Origin: Bacteroidales bacterium
Lineage (GTDB): Bacteria; Bacteroidota; Bacteroidia; Bacteroidales; VadinHA17
Length of the DNA: 42,863 nt
Assembly (NCBI GenBank): GCA_017882345.1
Contig: JADGPT010000004.1
Span: 1 to 42,863, forward strand
Direction of reading: 5' to 3'
Part shown: one piece after another, positions 1 to 9,782 of the stretch
Layout: each line of letters opens with the position of its first letter
Numbering within the stretch: position 1 is the first letter of the stretch
The notes under the pieces: model-generated
What the model was told of the DNA's origin: nothing
Database searches by the model: none
Seen by the model: the letters and a program-made list of their open reading frames with translations, nothing else
Position numbers and translations under genes: made by a program

Positions 1-498
1 TCCCATACAGGTGAATAAAATATCGCTGCCCGCAGTATTTCCGGGATTACCGCCAACTGATGTGCAGAAACAATATTCATCTGAGTTATTACAGCTGAAT
101 CCAAATACTGTCACCTGTGATAAACGGTTATTGTAGATTTCGTCTTTATAATCCCAGTTGAAAATTGAACTCAACTCTCCTATTCCTACAGCATCGCATG
201 GTCTTACTCCCCAGAGGATCACTCCCGGAAGATTTTTAAGATCAATTCCTTTGACAGACAGTCCCTCTTTACTCTTTGAATAATCGAGGATTTTTTCGGC
301 ACGTGGAAAAGCAATATCTTTCGATGACTCGGAAGTCTGAATATGCCCTGTAGAAATCCCTGCAAAACTTTCTGCATCCCTGAATGTGGTTTTCCCGTTT
401 TTCAAGAAAGGAGCATAAATTTTTTTACTGTTCTGCTTTAAGATATCGAAAAGCTTTTCCAGTGAGTCTTTCCTGACTAATCGCTTATCAATATTCAT
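1..498 (-). CDS. 4Fe-4S dicluster/HydB-AsrA-like protein, FlxB-like subunit (partial, C-terminus outside window)
   Basis: Open minus-strand frame from ATG at 498 to the window edge: MNIDKRLVRKDSLEKLFDILKQ...LPGVILWGVRPCDAVGIGELSSIF...SCNNSDEYCFCTSVGGNPG. The WGVRPCDA and CFCTSVGG motifs are typical of sulfhydrogenase-beta/AsrA-like Fe-S subunits; position in the hdr-flx operon. Confidence 0.75.
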   Translation of the reverse strand, partial: MNIDKRLVRKDSLEKLFDILKQNSKKIYAPFLKNGKTTFRDAESFAGISTGHIQTSESSKDIAFPRAEKILDYSKSKEGLSVKGIDLKNLPGVILWGVRPCDAVGIGELSSIFNWDYKDEIYNNRLSQVTVFGFSCNNSDEYCFCTSVGGNPGNTAGSDILFTCMG

Positions 499-501
499 AT
501 C

Positions 502-1302
502 TTAATGTATAAAATTTTCTTTATCATCAGGTTTATATGTTGACATGAGATGATCGCCTTTCAGTGAAGGCTGATAACCACCGAAGTGTTCCTTTGCATC
601 TTCCAGCATTTTCTTTGTAAGCAGGTTAATCGGAATAGAAAGCGGACATGCATTATAACACGCATCACAATCTATACAACGGCCTGTGAGGTGGATCGCC
701 CGCATAATATGCCACTCGAGGTTTCCAAGTTCATGTGAAGGAACTGGTATCCACTGAGGCTGGTTAAAATCAACTGTACACCGGTGACAATAGCACATTG
801 GACATGCGGCACGGCAGGCATAACATTTAAAGCATGGAGCCAGCTCATCGATCCAGAATTTCCACCGTTCAGCCTGGGTCATTTTTCCCAGCTTGTCAAG
901 CATCTCTTTGTTGCGTACATCGATTTCGATCTGATATTGATGCACAAATGTCTCAACTTCAACGAGATTAGCGAATTCAATTAATTTGCTTTCAGCTGTA
1001 ATGCCAAGTACAAGAAGATTATTATCATTTACCTGAAATTCGGAAGCAAGTTGAATTATACTTCGCATCACAGGTAAAGTGGCTGCGATAGCCATTTTTC
1101 CCTTTTCTTTTATTTCCTTTTTGGTAATATAGACTGCAAGGTTCTGAACACAACGACTGTCAAAAATTAACTTACCGGCATCTTCTGCTTTTTCGACAAA
1201 AAGCGCTCGTGTCTTATTACCTGTACCCTGCTCATAACCAATCACAACCTTAACTGCAGAGGTTTCTATAAGCTCTTTAGCACGTTTAATTAAATCAACC
1301 AT
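502..1302 (-). CDS. 4Fe-4S dicluster domain protein (FlxC-like subunit of Hdr-associated flavin oxidoreductase)
   Basis: Two ferredoxin-like Cys clusters (CFKCYACRAACPMCYC and CIDCDACYNACP). Start MVDLIKRAKEL at 1302 chosen over the longer ORF start, which would overlap mvhD more. Confidence 0.75.
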   Translation of the reverse strand: MVDLIKRAKELIETSAVKVVIGYEQGTGNKTRALFVEKAEDAGKLIFDSRCVQNLAVYITKKEIKEKGKMAIAATLPVMRSIIQLASEFQVNDNNLLVLGITAESKLIEFANLVEVETFVHQYQIEIDVRNKEMLDKLGKMTQAERWKFWIDELAPCFKCYACRAACPMCYCHRCTVDFNQPQWIPVPSHELGNLEWHIMRAIHLTGRCIDCDACYNACPLSIPINLLTKKMLEDAKEHFGGYQPSLKGDHLMSTYKPDDKENFIH

Positions 1303-1747
1303 GGTTAACCTCCTTTTCAGGATATTTAGCAACTTTTTTATAATCCGTATAAGGTCCTTTTGCACGGATTGAGGCAACTGTGGAATTTACAATATCGGCC
1401 CATTTGGCTCCTTCGGCTGCCGATACCCAGGAAAATTTAATACGTTCTGTATCAATTCCCGTGAAATCGCATAACGACCTGAACATTATCCATCTCCTCC
1501 TTGCATGAAAGTTACCAGAGGTATAGTGACAATCGTTGGGATGACAACCAGAGACGATTATACCGTCTGCACCCTCATCAAAGGCTTTAAGTAACAACAT
1601 ATAATCTATACGTCCTGTACACGGAAACCTGATAATGCGAACATTTGAAGCATATTTGATACGGCTGGTACCGGTCAGATCCGCTCCGGCGTACGTGCAC
1701 CAGTTACAGACGAAAGCAACAATTTTTGGTTCAAATTCAGTCATCAA
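1295..1747 (-). CDS. mvhD: Hydrogenase iron-sulfur subunit, MvhD/FlxD family
   Basis: FEPKIVAFVCNWCTYAGADLTGTSRIKYASNVRIIRFPCTGRID...GCHPNDCHY motifs typical of MvhD; follows hdrA. Confidence 0.92.
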   Translation of the reverse strand: MMTEFEPKIVAFVCNWCTYAGADLTGTSRIKYASNVRIIRFPCTGRIDYMLLLKAFDEGADGIIVSGCHPNDCHYTSGNFHARRRWIMFRSLCDFTGIDTERIKFSWVSAAEGAKWADIVNSTVASIRAKGPYTDYKKVAKYPEKEVNHG

Positions 1748-1756
1748 TACTAAATA

Positions 1757-3760
1757 TTAATATTCATTTAATAGAGCCATAACTTCTGTATACATCTGCT
1801 CGTGTGTATAGCCCTGTATATCAATTGATTTTGTCCTGCAGAATGCGACACATGTACCACAACCCTGACAGAGTCCGGGATTTACTTTTGCTATTGATTT
1901 GATAACTTCACCATTGCGGTTTTTGATCTCTTCCTTCTCAATCGCCTGATAAGGACAGGCAGATACACAAAGGAAACACCCCACACATGATGAATAAACC
2001 GGAGCAGCCTGACGGTTGACGACAGCAATAATAGGTTCGCGGGTAAGCTCATCCTGTGAGAATAATCCTGCTACCTTAACCGCGGCGCCCGATGCCATAG
2101 CTACTGATTCGGGAATGTCACGTGGCGCCTGACATGCACCGGCAAGAAAGATACCTCCCGTATTTGTTTCCACTGGTTTCAGTTTGGGATGTGCTTCCGC
2201 AAAGAACTTATATGGATCGTAAGATATATGTAATTTTTGTGCAAGTTCTTCAGCGCCTTCATTGGCAACTCCAGCGGTAGCCAGGACAACCATATCTGCT
2301 TCAATTTCCACAGGCATTGCGTTCAGGAGAGTATCGACACCATTCACGATTAACTTGCCATTTTTTTCGTAAATTTTTGAAACCCTTCCCCGTATGTAGT
2401 TAACACCATCATCTTCAATTGCTCTTCTGACAAATTCCTCGTACATCTTTCCTCCTGCCCTGATATCCATATAGAATACGTAGGATTTTCCGGAATGCAC
2501 TTTATGCTGATACAACATAGCATGTTTGGCTATATACATACAGCAGATCTTAGAGCAATAAGGAATACCTTTTGCCGGGTCGCGCGAACCGGCACATGCC
2601 AGGAATACTATTTTCTCAGGGATCTTACCATCAGATGGTCTCCTGATCTCCCCAAGCGTTGGACCTGAAGCTGATGCAAGCCGTTCAAACTGAAGTCCCG
2701 TAATAACATCCGCATATTTACCATAGCCATATTCAGGGAAGAAATCAGGCTGTTTTACAGCGAATCCGGTAGCAACTACAATTGCACCGACTTCAACTTC
2801 AATAATCTGATCTTCCTGGTCGAAGCGTATTGCCCCGGTAGGACAAACTTTTTCACAGATCCTGCACTTACCTTTAGTATAGTAGGTGCAATGAATTCTA
2901 TCGATCACAGGTTTATTTGGAACGGCTTGTGGAAAAGGGACATAAATAGCAGTCCGGTTACCAAGTCCTTCGTTGAATTCGCTTGGTATTTTCTTAGTCG
3001 GACATTTGGTAGTACAAAGACCACAGCCGGTACAAAGTTTTTCATCAAGGCTTTTTGATTTCTTCCTTATCCTGGCTTTGAAATTACCTATGAATCCCTC
3101 GAGACTTTCAAGCTCGGCATAAGTATATAATGTTATATTCGGATGTTGAGCCACTTCTACCATCCTGGGTGTCAGGATACACTGCGAACAGTCGAGTGTG
3201 GGGAATGTTTCCGACAGCTGCGACATGTGGCCTCCTATTGAAGGGTCTTTCTCAATGAGTATCACTTTATGGCCGGTATTTGCGATGTCAAGGCTTGCCT
3301 GAATTCCTGCAATACCGCCTCCAATCACAAGAGCGGTCTTTGTGACAGGCACTTTTATTGAACTAAGCGACTGGTTGTATTTGACTTTTTCAACCAGTAT
3401 CCTTACCAGGTCAATTGCCTTTTCTGTAGTGGCTTCTCCTTTTTCGTGAACCCAGGAACAATGTTCCCGGAGGTTGGCCATCTCACACATATAAGGATTT
3501 AACCCTGCTTCTGCACATACTTTTCTGAATGTAGGCTCATGCATTCTTGGCGAACAGGCTGCTACAACTACCCCGGTAAGCCCCTTTTCAGCGATAGCGC
3601 TCTTTATAATACTTTGTCCGGGATCGGAACACATGTACTTATAATCAACGCTGAAAGCGACACCATCATATTTGCCAACAGTTGCGGCAACCTTTTCACA
3701 ATCAACAGTTGAACTTATATTCTCCCCGCAATGACAGACAAATACTCCAATTTTTGACAT
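1757..3760 (-). CDS. hdrA: CoB-CoM heterodisulfide reductase HdrA-like, FAD-binding iron-sulfur protein
   Basis: 667 aa; IGVFVCHCGENI N-terminus, GGGIAGIQASLDIANTGHKVILIEK FAD motif, several CxxCxxCxxxC ferredoxin motifs. Confidence 0.95.
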   Translation of the reverse strand: MSKIGVFVCHCGENISSTVDCEKVAATVGKYDGVAFSVDYKYMCSDPGQSIIKSAIAEKGLTGVVVAACSPRMHEPTFRKVCAEAGLNPYMCEMANLREHCSWVHEKGEATTEKAIDLVRILVEKVKYNQSLSSIKVPVTKTALVIGGGIAGIQASLDIANTGHKVILIEKDPSIGGHMSQLSETFPTLDCSQCILTPRMVEVAQHPNITLYTYAELESLEGFIGNFKARIRKKSKSLDEKLCTGCGLCTTKCPTKKIPSEFNEGLGNRTAIYVPFPQAVPNKPVIDRIHCTYYTKGKCRICEKVCPTGAIRFDQEDQIIEVEVGAIVVATGFAVKQPDFFPEYGYGKYADVITGLQFERLASASGPTLGEIRRPSDGKIPEKIVFLACAGSRDPAKGIPYCSKICCMYIAKHAMLYQHKVHSGKSYVFYMDIRAGGKMYEEFVRRAIEDDGVNYIRGRVSKIYEKNGKLIVNGVDTLLNAMPVEIEADMVVLATAGVANEGAEELAQKLHISYDPYKFFAEAHPKLKPVETNTGGIFLAGACQAPRDIPESVAMASGAAVKVAGLFSQDELTREPIIAVVNRQAAPVYSSCVGCFLCVSACPYQAIEKEEIKNRNGEVIKSIAKVNPGLCQGCGTCVAFCRTKSIDIQGYTHEQMYTEVMALLNEY

Positions 3761-3787
3761 ATAATTGCTTGATATACTTATTAATAA

Positions 3788-4630
3788 TTAAACTGATACT
3801 TTTACAAAATGCCTCTGAAGGCCCAGCGCCTTCCTGTCGAGACCAATAGCAAGACCGATAGCCTGGGTTATATAAAGTACAGGAATATCAACTTTTTCAC
3901 CAAGATAAGCGTTTATCGCATCGCGGCGCATATCGAGGTTCGAATGACACATCGGGCAAGCAACTATGATGGCTTCTGCGCCGCGGTCTTTAGCGTCGCC
4001 TATTATCTTGCCGGAGAGTCTGCCAACAGAGCTGGTTCTTGAAACTGACAATCCGGCTCCGCAACATTCCGTTTTGAATGCCCAGTCAATAGGAGTTGCT
4101 CCTGCTTTTAACATCAGTGCGTCCAGGGACTGAGGATCTTCCTCACGGTCAAATTTCAGTATCTCATGTGGTCTTACCAGAAGGCAACCATAATAACATG
4201 CCACTTTATGATCAAATGGCTTTACCACCCTTCCTTCAAGGTTTGGTATGATATATTTGTCGAGCATCTGAACGATGTTTAATATACTCACCGATCCGGT
4301 ATATGCAAGATCATTTGCTTCAGTCACTACAGCTTTTAGAGCCGGGTTTTCTGATAGCTCATGTTTCGTTACCGTTAACCTGCTGTAACAGGCTGCACAT
4401 GGAACAACTATTTCCGTCAATCCCTGCTTTTCAGCAAGAGAAAGTATCCTTGCAGGAAGCGCCAGAGAAAGTTCTTTATTCATGTTATGGGCGGCTGTTG
4501 CCCCGCAGCAATTCCAATCTTTAATTTCCTCAAGATGGATATCGAATGCTTTTGCAACGGCAAGGACAGACTCAGCGTATTCACGTGAGGATCCTTTAAG
4601 GGAACAACCTGGATAAAATCCGAGAGTCAT
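3788..4630 (-). CDS. hdrB: Heterodisulfide reductase subunit B (HdrB-like), two CCG domains
   Basis: MTLGFYPGCSLKGSS...DWNCCGATAAH...CAACYSR...CYYGCLLVRP...ECCGAGLS...CPMCHSNLD. Start MTLGFYPGC at 4630 preferred over the 4681 ORF start. Confidence 0.93.
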   Translation of the reverse strand: MTLGFYPGCSLKGSSREYAESVLAVAKAFDIHLEEIKDWNCCGATAAHNMNKELSLALPARILSLAEKQGLTEIVVPCAACYSRLTVTKHELSENPALKAVVTEANDLAYTGSVSILNIVQMLDKYIIPNLEGRVVKPFDHKVACYYGCLLVRPHEILKFDREEDPQSLDALMLKAGATPIDWAFKTECCGAGLSVSRTSSVGRLSGKIIGDAKDRGAEAIIVACPMCHSNLDMRRDAINAYLGEKVDIPVLYITQAIGLAIGLDRKALGLQRHFVKVSV

Positions 4631-4634
4631 ATAT

Positions 4635-5207
4635 TTAGTTTTTATTCTTTTTGTTAGCTTTTCTGAAAATTGCAGCGACACCTGACCGATCCTTTATTAA
4701 CTCAGGAATAATATTCAACTTGCCACGTTTCATCATTTTGGGAGCGAGAGCAAGGTCATCGAGAATTTTTAATGTTCTGGCTTTATAGTCAACAAACAAT
4801 CCAATTTCATAAAGTCGTCCGGTATATTTAATTGAGTCCAGAAAAGATTTATGAAAGGCAATAATTTCTTTTGCTTTTGGGTTAGATTTTTTTTCATTTA
4901 ATGATTTTTCTCTGAGGAAATCCATCATTTTGGGAATATCAATACTCATCGGGCAACGGGCAAAACACATTTCGCAGGTAAGGCATACCCATATTGATAA
5001 AGATCGCAATACTTTATCTTCAAGGTCGGGATTTCCTGTCTGCAACATCCTCATAATTACACTAGGGGGATAATCCATCTCTTCAGAAAGAGGACAGCCT
5101 GCTGAACATTTTCCGCATTGGTAGCAATGACTCACCTTAACATCAGTATGTCCCAATACTTCCCCTCCCAGTCCGGAGATTCCGGAATGATGCGTATCTG
5201 AACTCAT
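4635..5207 (-). CDS. hdrC: Heterodisulfide reductase subunit C (HdrC-like)
   Basis: CYQCGKCSAGCPLSEEMDYPPSVIMRMLQTG...CLTCEMCFARCPMSIDIPKMMDFLR typical of HdrC. Confidence 0.93.
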   Translation of the reverse strand: MSSDTHHSGISGLGGEVLGHTDVKVSHCYQCGKCSAGCPLSEEMDYPPSVIMRMLQTGNPDLEDKVLRSLSIWVCLTCEMCFARCPMSIDIPKMMDFLREKSLNEKKSNPKAKEIIAFHKSFLDSIKYTGRLYEIGLFVDYKARTLKILDDLALAPKMMKRGKLNIIPELIKDRSGVAAIFRKANKKNKN

Positions 5208-5253
5208 AATTTTTCTATTTATGCTGAATATGAATTATAATTATAATAACATA

Positions 5254-5261
5254 CAAAAGTA
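5254..5261 (-). promoter_or_regulatory. Putative Bacteroidota sigma-A -7 element (TACTTTTG) upstream of hdrC
   Basis: CAAAAGTA on + strand = TACTTTTG on minus, matching consensus TAnnTTTG, 47 bp upstream of hdrC; no convincing -33 found. Confidence 0.4.
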
Positions 5262-5443
5262 ACTATTATTGCAGTTCTAATAACATGAAAAAAGTCATAT
5301 TAAGAACTTATAAAATCACTGATTTCCTTTTCAGATCGTAACATGCATCTAATCTGTGAAATAAATAACAGCACTGATTTCAGTTATGTGACAAATATCA
5401 TTAATATCATATGTTAATCATTTCACAAAACAAAAAAAAAATC

Positions 5444-5451
5444 TATTTTTG
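5444..5451 (+). promoter_or_regulatory. Putative Bacteroidota sigma-A -7 element (TATTTTTG) upstream of nuoA
   Basis: Matches TAnnTTTG, 33 bp upstream of nuoA ATG. Confidence 0.45.
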
Positions 5452-5483
5452 TGCGGCTTTAACCGAAACTAATTCCGTGTTGT

Positions 5484-5834
5484 ATGAATAATGAGTGGTT
5501 AATCTTGTTTTTTCTTGTAGGAGCCATTTTTGTAGGATTAGTTCTGATCTTCTCAGGGATAGTAGCTCCAAAATCAACAAATCCCCAGAAATTTGAACCT
5601 TATGAATGTGGTATCCCTACTGAGGGTGTTACCTGGCTTCAGTTTAATGTCGGGTATTATCTGTTTGCCATACTCTTTCTGGTATTTGATGTTGAGACAG
5701 TCCTGGTATTTCCCTGGGCTGTGGTGATGAAGGAAACAGGGATGGCTGCTTTTATCGAAATAATAATATTCTTTTTCATTCTGGGTTTAGGATTATTATA
5801 TGCCTGGAAAAAACATGCTCTTATATGGGAATAA
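5484..5834 (+). CDS. nuoA: NADH-quinone oxidoreductase subunit A
   Basis: YECGIPTEG...[27 protein letters not shown] is diagnostic of NuoA. Confidence 0.97.
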   Translation: MNNEWLILFFLVGAIFVGLVLIFSGIVAPKSTNPQKFEPYECGIPTEGVTWLQFNVGYYLFAILFLVFDVETVLVFPWAVVMKETGMAAFIEIIIFFFILGLGLLYAWKKHALIWE

Positions 5835-6385
5835 AAGGAATGAAGAAAGAAGATTTCGGGGATAATGAAAGCCTCGATCTTCTGAAAGAATCAGGATCCA
5901 ATGTTCTTTTGACAACTATTGATGATGTAATTAACTGGGGCAGGAAAAACTCTTTATGGCCTCTCACATTTGCAACAAGTTGTTGCGGCATTGAAATGAT
6001 GGCTGCCGGAGCCCCCAGACATGATTTTGCAAGATTCGGTATGGAAGTTTACAGAGCCAGTCCCCGTCAGGCTGATGTTATTGTTGTTGCCGGAACTATT
6101 GTAAATAAGATGGCGCCGGTATTGAAACGTCTATACGACCAGATGGCAGAACCAAAGTATGTTATAGCAATGGGTTCATGTGCAATTTCGGGAGGTCCGT
6201 TTTTCTTAAATTCTTACTGTGTTGTTAAAGGTGTTGAACATGTGATACCGGTTGACGTCTATGTTCCGGGATGCCCTCCCCGTCCGGAAGCATTATTATA
6301 TGGTATGCTTCAGCTTCAGCGAATGATCGAAGCACAAACTATGAAATCGAGGAAGGCAAGGAATTCTTCTCATGATTCAAAATAA
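5825..6385 (+). CDS. nuoB: NADH-quinone oxidoreductase subunit B
   Basis: [63 protein letters not shown]. Start may be the ATG at 5840. Confidence 0.97.
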   Translation: MGIKGMKKEDFGDNESLDLLKESGSNVLLTTIDDVINWGRKNSLWPLTFATSCCGIEMMAAGAPRHDFARFGMEVYRASPRQADVIVVAGTIVNKMAPVLKRLYDQMAEPKYVIAMGSCAISGGPFFLNSYCVVKGVEHVIPVDVYVPGCPPRPEALLYGMLQLQRMIEAQTMKSRKARNSSHDSK

Positions 6386-6415
6386 GACTCTAAATATTCA
6401 GAAATCTGATTATCA

Positions 6416-6871
6416 ATGGATAAAATACAACTTGGAGAATATATTAAATCTATAGATCAGGATCTCGGGATCAAAGAGGGTAATCAATATATTGAAGTAA
6501 CAGTCCCTCCTTCAAAACTGCATTCATTAGCTAAACAGCTGCGGGATGATAAAGAGGCACAATTTGATTTCCTGTTTTGTCTTAGCGGTGTGGATTGGGG
6601 ACAAGATCTGGGAGTAGTTTATCACCTTCGTTCTACAATCTACGAACATGTTGTAGTTATAAAAACACGGACTTCTGACAGGGAGTATCCTCAATTTGAT
6701 TCTGTATCTGATATATGGAAGACTGCTGATTTTCATGAGAGAGAAGCATTCGATCTTCTTGGGATCAGATTTACAAATCATCCTGATTTGAGAAGACTCT
6801 TTCTTGACAGTTCATGGGGCTTCCCGTTAAGGAAAGATTATGTTGATGATATTAATATTGTGACCAAGTAA
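6416..6871 (+). CDS. nuoC: NADH-quinone oxidoreductase subunit C
   Basis: WKTADFHEREAFDLLGIRFTNHPDLRRLFLDSSWGFPLRKDY. Confidence 0.95.
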   Translation: MDKIQLGEYIKSIDQDLGIKEGNQYIEVTVPPSKLHSLAKQLRDDKEAQFDFLFCLSGVDWGQDLGVVYHLRSTIYEHVVVIKTRTSDREYPQFDSVSDIWKTADFHEREAFDLLGIRFTNHPDLRRLFLDSSWGFPLRKDYVDDINIVTK

Positions 6872-6874
6872 TCT

Positions 6875-7999
6875 ATGGAAGAAAAGGAAAAAAATATTAA
6901 TCCTGATGAACAGCAGGAATATGTTATTAACATGGGACCACAACATCCTTCCACTCATGGTGTGCTAAGGCTTGTGGTTTCACTAAAGGGTGAGATTGTT
7001 AAAAACATAGAGCCTCATATCGGATATATTCACAGGGGCATTGAAAAGATGTGCGAGAGTATAACATATCCACAGATTATACATCTCACTGACCGAATGG
7101 ATTACCTTTCTGCCCATATAAATAATGAAGCAGTTTGTCTGAATGTTGAGAAAGCGCTTGAGATAGATATTCCCGACAGGATAAAAGTGATCCGTACCAT
7201 AATGTCCGAACTCACACGTATTCAGTCACATCAATTGTGGTGGGCTTCATTCGGAATGGACCTGGGAGGATTAACCTGTTTCTTTTACGGTTTACGGGAC
7301 AGGGAGAAAATTCTGGATATTTTTGAGGAGACTTGCGGGGGCCGTATGTTAGTCAGCTATAATTGCCCGGGAGGTGTGATGTACGATATTCATCCAAACT
7401 TTCAAAAAAGAGTAAAAGATTTTATAAAATATTTCAGAAAGATTTTACCAGAATATGATCAGCTGCTCTCAGGGAATGTGATTTTTCATGAACGTAGTAA
7501 AGGAATTGGAAAATTATCACTCGAAGATGCTATATCTTATGGCATTACCGGACCTACAGGCAGAGGATCAGGATTCTCATGCGATGTCAGGAAGCATGAG
7601 CCTTATAGTGCGTATGACAGGATAACCTTCAAGGAAATACTTCATACCGAAGGAGATACATATTGCCGTTATATTACAAGAATAGATGAGATGTGGGAGT
7701 CGATGAATATTATTGAGCAACTTATTGATAATATTCCTGAAGGTCCTTTTGCAGTGAAAATGAAACCTATCATCAAACTGCCTGAGGGTGAGTATTATCA
7801 GAGAGTCGAGACAGCTCGCGGTGAATTGGGGGTATATATTATCAGTGACGGGAATAAGAACCCGTATCGTGTAAAATTCAGGTCACCTAACTTTGTGAAC
7901 TTATCTGTATTTAATCATATTACAAAAGGTTTCAAGATAGCTGACCTGGTCGCAATCGGAGGTTCACTTGACCTTGTGATTCCGGATATTGACAGGTAA
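6875..7999 (+). CDS. nuoD: NADH-quinone oxidoreductase subunit D
   Basis: NMGPQHPSTHGVLRLVVSLKGEIV...HIGYIHRGIEKM...SPNFVNLSVFNHITKGFKIADLVAIGGSLDLVIPDIDR. Confidence 0.97.
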   Translation: MEEKEKNINPDEQQEYVINMGPQHPSTHGVLRLVVSLKGEIVKNIEPHIGYIHRGIEKMCESITYPQIIHLTDRMDYLSAHINNEAVCLNVEKALEIDIPDRIKVIRTIMSELTRIQSHQLWWASFGMDLGGLTCFFYGLRDREKILDIFEETCGGRMLVSYNCPGGVMYDIHPNFQKRVKDFIKYFRKILPEYDQLLSGNVIFHERSKGIGKLSLEDAISYGITGPTGRGSGFSCDVRKHEPYSAYDRITFKEILHTEGDTYCRYITRIDEMWESMNIIEQLIDNIPEGPFAVKMKPIIKLPEGEYYQRVETARGELGVYIISDGNKNPYRVKFRSPNFVNLSVFNHITKGFKIADLVAIGGSLDLVIPDIDR

Positions 8000-8132
8000 A
8001 TCAAGATAAAAGACAAAAGTGAAAATGCAAAATGCAAAATGCAAAATGCAAAAGTAAAAAGACAAATGCCGTATACCGCAAACCGCAAACCGGAGAACTA
8101 AGACAAAAGTGAAAAATTAACCGTTAAATTAT
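8000..8132 (+). repeat. Low-complexity purine-rich modular repeat spacer inside nuo operon (between nuoD and nuoH)
   Basis: Four tandem TGCAAAA units (8026-8053), two CCGCAAA units (8076-8089), and a 16-bp direct repeat AAGACAAAAGTGAAAA at 8010-8025 and 8100-8115. Confidence 0.85.
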
Positions 8133-9272
8133 ATGCTACCTGATATTGTCGCTCTGAATACTTCCCCTTCGCTATCAGTTCCATGGTGGAAAGTCGTCTA
8201 CGATTTTTCCTCTCTTACTGAATGGATCGACGCGAGCCTTCACAACTATATGTCTCCCTTCTGGACTTCTATTACAGAGATGCTTATAATAGGAGTTTTG
8301 ATACTGTTGTTCTATGCAGTTATCGGACTTTTTCTGGTTTATGCAGAAAGGAAAGTATGTGCCTTCATGCAGAACAGACTTGGACCTAACAGAGTCGGCC
8401 CTTTCGGGATTTTCCAGACCATTGCTGATCTTTTCAAACTTCTTTTCAAAGAGCTGATCCCAATAAAGAATGCCGATGGATTTCTCTTTAACCTCGCTCC
8501 TTTCATTGTTATTATAGCATCATTTATGGCAATAGCTGCTATTCCCTTTGCAAAGGGGTTGCACGCTATTGATCTCAATATAGGAGTATTATATGTTATG
8601 GCTGTTTCAGCTATGGGAGTTATCGGAGTGTTGTTAGCCGGCTGGTCGAGTAATAATAAATATTCCCTGATTGGGGCTATGCGAAGTGGAGCACAGATTG
8701 TAAGCTATGAATTATCTGTAGGTCTGTCAATTATTACAATTATTATTCTGGCAGGATCAATGCAGTTATCGGTAATTGTTGAAGCTCAAAGAGATGGATG
8801 GTTTATTTTCAAAGGTCATATTCCTGCATTTATAGCTTTCATAGTTTTTCTTATTTCCAGTACAGCCGAGACAAATCGTGGACCATTTGACCTTGCAGAA
8901 GCGGAATCAGAACTTACGGCAGGATACCACACTGAATATTCAGGTATAAAATTCGCCTTTTTTTTCCTTGCCGAGTATATCAACATGTTTATTGTTGCAT
9001 CGATAGCTGCAACAGTTTTTCTTGGAGGATGGATGCCATTTCATGTTGGTCACTGGGAAGGTTTTAACTATATTATGGATTTCATTCCGCCTTTCATCTG
9101 GTATATAGGAAAAACATTCTTTGTAATCTTCCTTATGATGTGGTTCAAATGGACGTTCCCCCGACTGAGAATTGATCAGTTACTTACGCTGGAATGGAAG
9201 TACTTATTGCCGATCAATCTTGTTAATGTATTGATTATGGCATTTATAGTCCTTATGGGCTGGCATTTTTAA
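8133..9272 (+). CDS. nuoH: NADH-quinone oxidoreductase subunit H
   Basis: [67 protein letters not shown]. Confidence 0.97.
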   Translation: MLPDIVALNTSPSLSVPWWKVVYDFSSLTEWIDASLHNYMSPFWTSITEMLIIGVLILLFYAVIGLFLVYAERKVCAFMQNRLGPNRVGPFGIFQTIADLFKLLFKELIPIKNADGFLFNLAPFIVIIASFMAIAAIPFAKGLHAIDLNIGVLYVMAVSAMGVIGVLLAGWSSNNKYSLIGAMRSGAQIVSYELSVGLSIITIIILAGSMQLSVIVEAQRDGWFIFKGHIPAFIAFIVFLISSTAETNRGPFDLAEAESELTAGYHTEYSGIKFAFFFLAEYINMFIVASIAATVFLGGWMPFHVGHWEGFNYIMDFIPPFIWYIGKTFFVIFLMMWFKWTFPRLRIDQLLTLEWKYLLPINLVNVLIMAFIVLMGWHF

Positions 9273-9302
9273 TTGTAAAAAACAATAATTATTTATCTCT
9301 GA

Positions 9303-9782
9303 ATGAGAAGCATAATAAATTATCTGAAGGAAATAATATTTGGGGTATGGTCACTTCTGAAAGGTATGAAAGTCACAGGATCATACTTCTTCAGACCAAG
9401 TACAATTGTGACTCAAAAATACCCTGGCAACAGGAAAGATCTTGTCATGTTCGACCGTTTCAAAGGGGAAGTGGTTATGCCTCACAATGAAAAAAATGAA
9501 CATAAGTGCACAGGTTGCGGCATCTGTGAAATTAACTGTCCAAATGGTACAATTGAAATTATCACAAAATCAATTATTACTGAAGATGGTAAAAAGAAAA
9601 GAGCAATCGATAAACACATCTACAGATTAGGTATGTGTACCTTTTGTGCTTTATGCGTAAAGACCTGTCCTTCAAATGCACTCGCCTTTTCTCAGAAATT
9701 TGAACATGCTGTATTTAATAGGGCGCTTCTGATAAAAACATTAAATAAACCCGGTTCACAACTAATGAAAGGAGTTGAGTGA
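9303..9782 (+). CDS. nuoI: NADH-quinone oxidoreductase subunit I (2x[4Fe-4S])
   Basis: CTGCGICEINCPNGTIEI and CTFCALCVKTCPSNAL ferredoxin motifs; position between nuoH and nuoJ. Confidence 0.95.
   Translation: MRSIINYLKEIIFGVWSLLKGMKVTGSYFFRPSTIVTQKYPGNRKDLVMFDRFKGEVVMPHNEKNEHKCTGCGICEINCPNGTIEIITKSIITEDGKKKRAIDKHIYRLGMCTFCALCVKTCPSNALAFSQKFEHAVFNRALLIKTLNKPGSQLMKGVE

Noticed and set aside
784-984. 66-aa + strand ORF inside the FlxC-like gene
   Set aside because: Antisense shadow ORF within a well-supported Fe-S protein gene; no recognisable domain.
1757-3760. Selenocysteine in HdrA
   Set aside because: Some HdrA homologues use Sec, but this ORF has no in-frame TGA and carries ordinary Cys codons.
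5385-5430. CRP/FNR-like operator (TGTGA ... TCACA) upstream of nuoA
   Set aside because: Half-site spacing (~31 bp between half-sites) does not fit a CRP/FNR dimer site; AT-rich background makes chance matches likely.
8010-8115. CRISPR array at the repeat spacer
   Set aside because: Repeats are 7-16 bp, low complexity and without regular unique spacers; no cas genes nearby.
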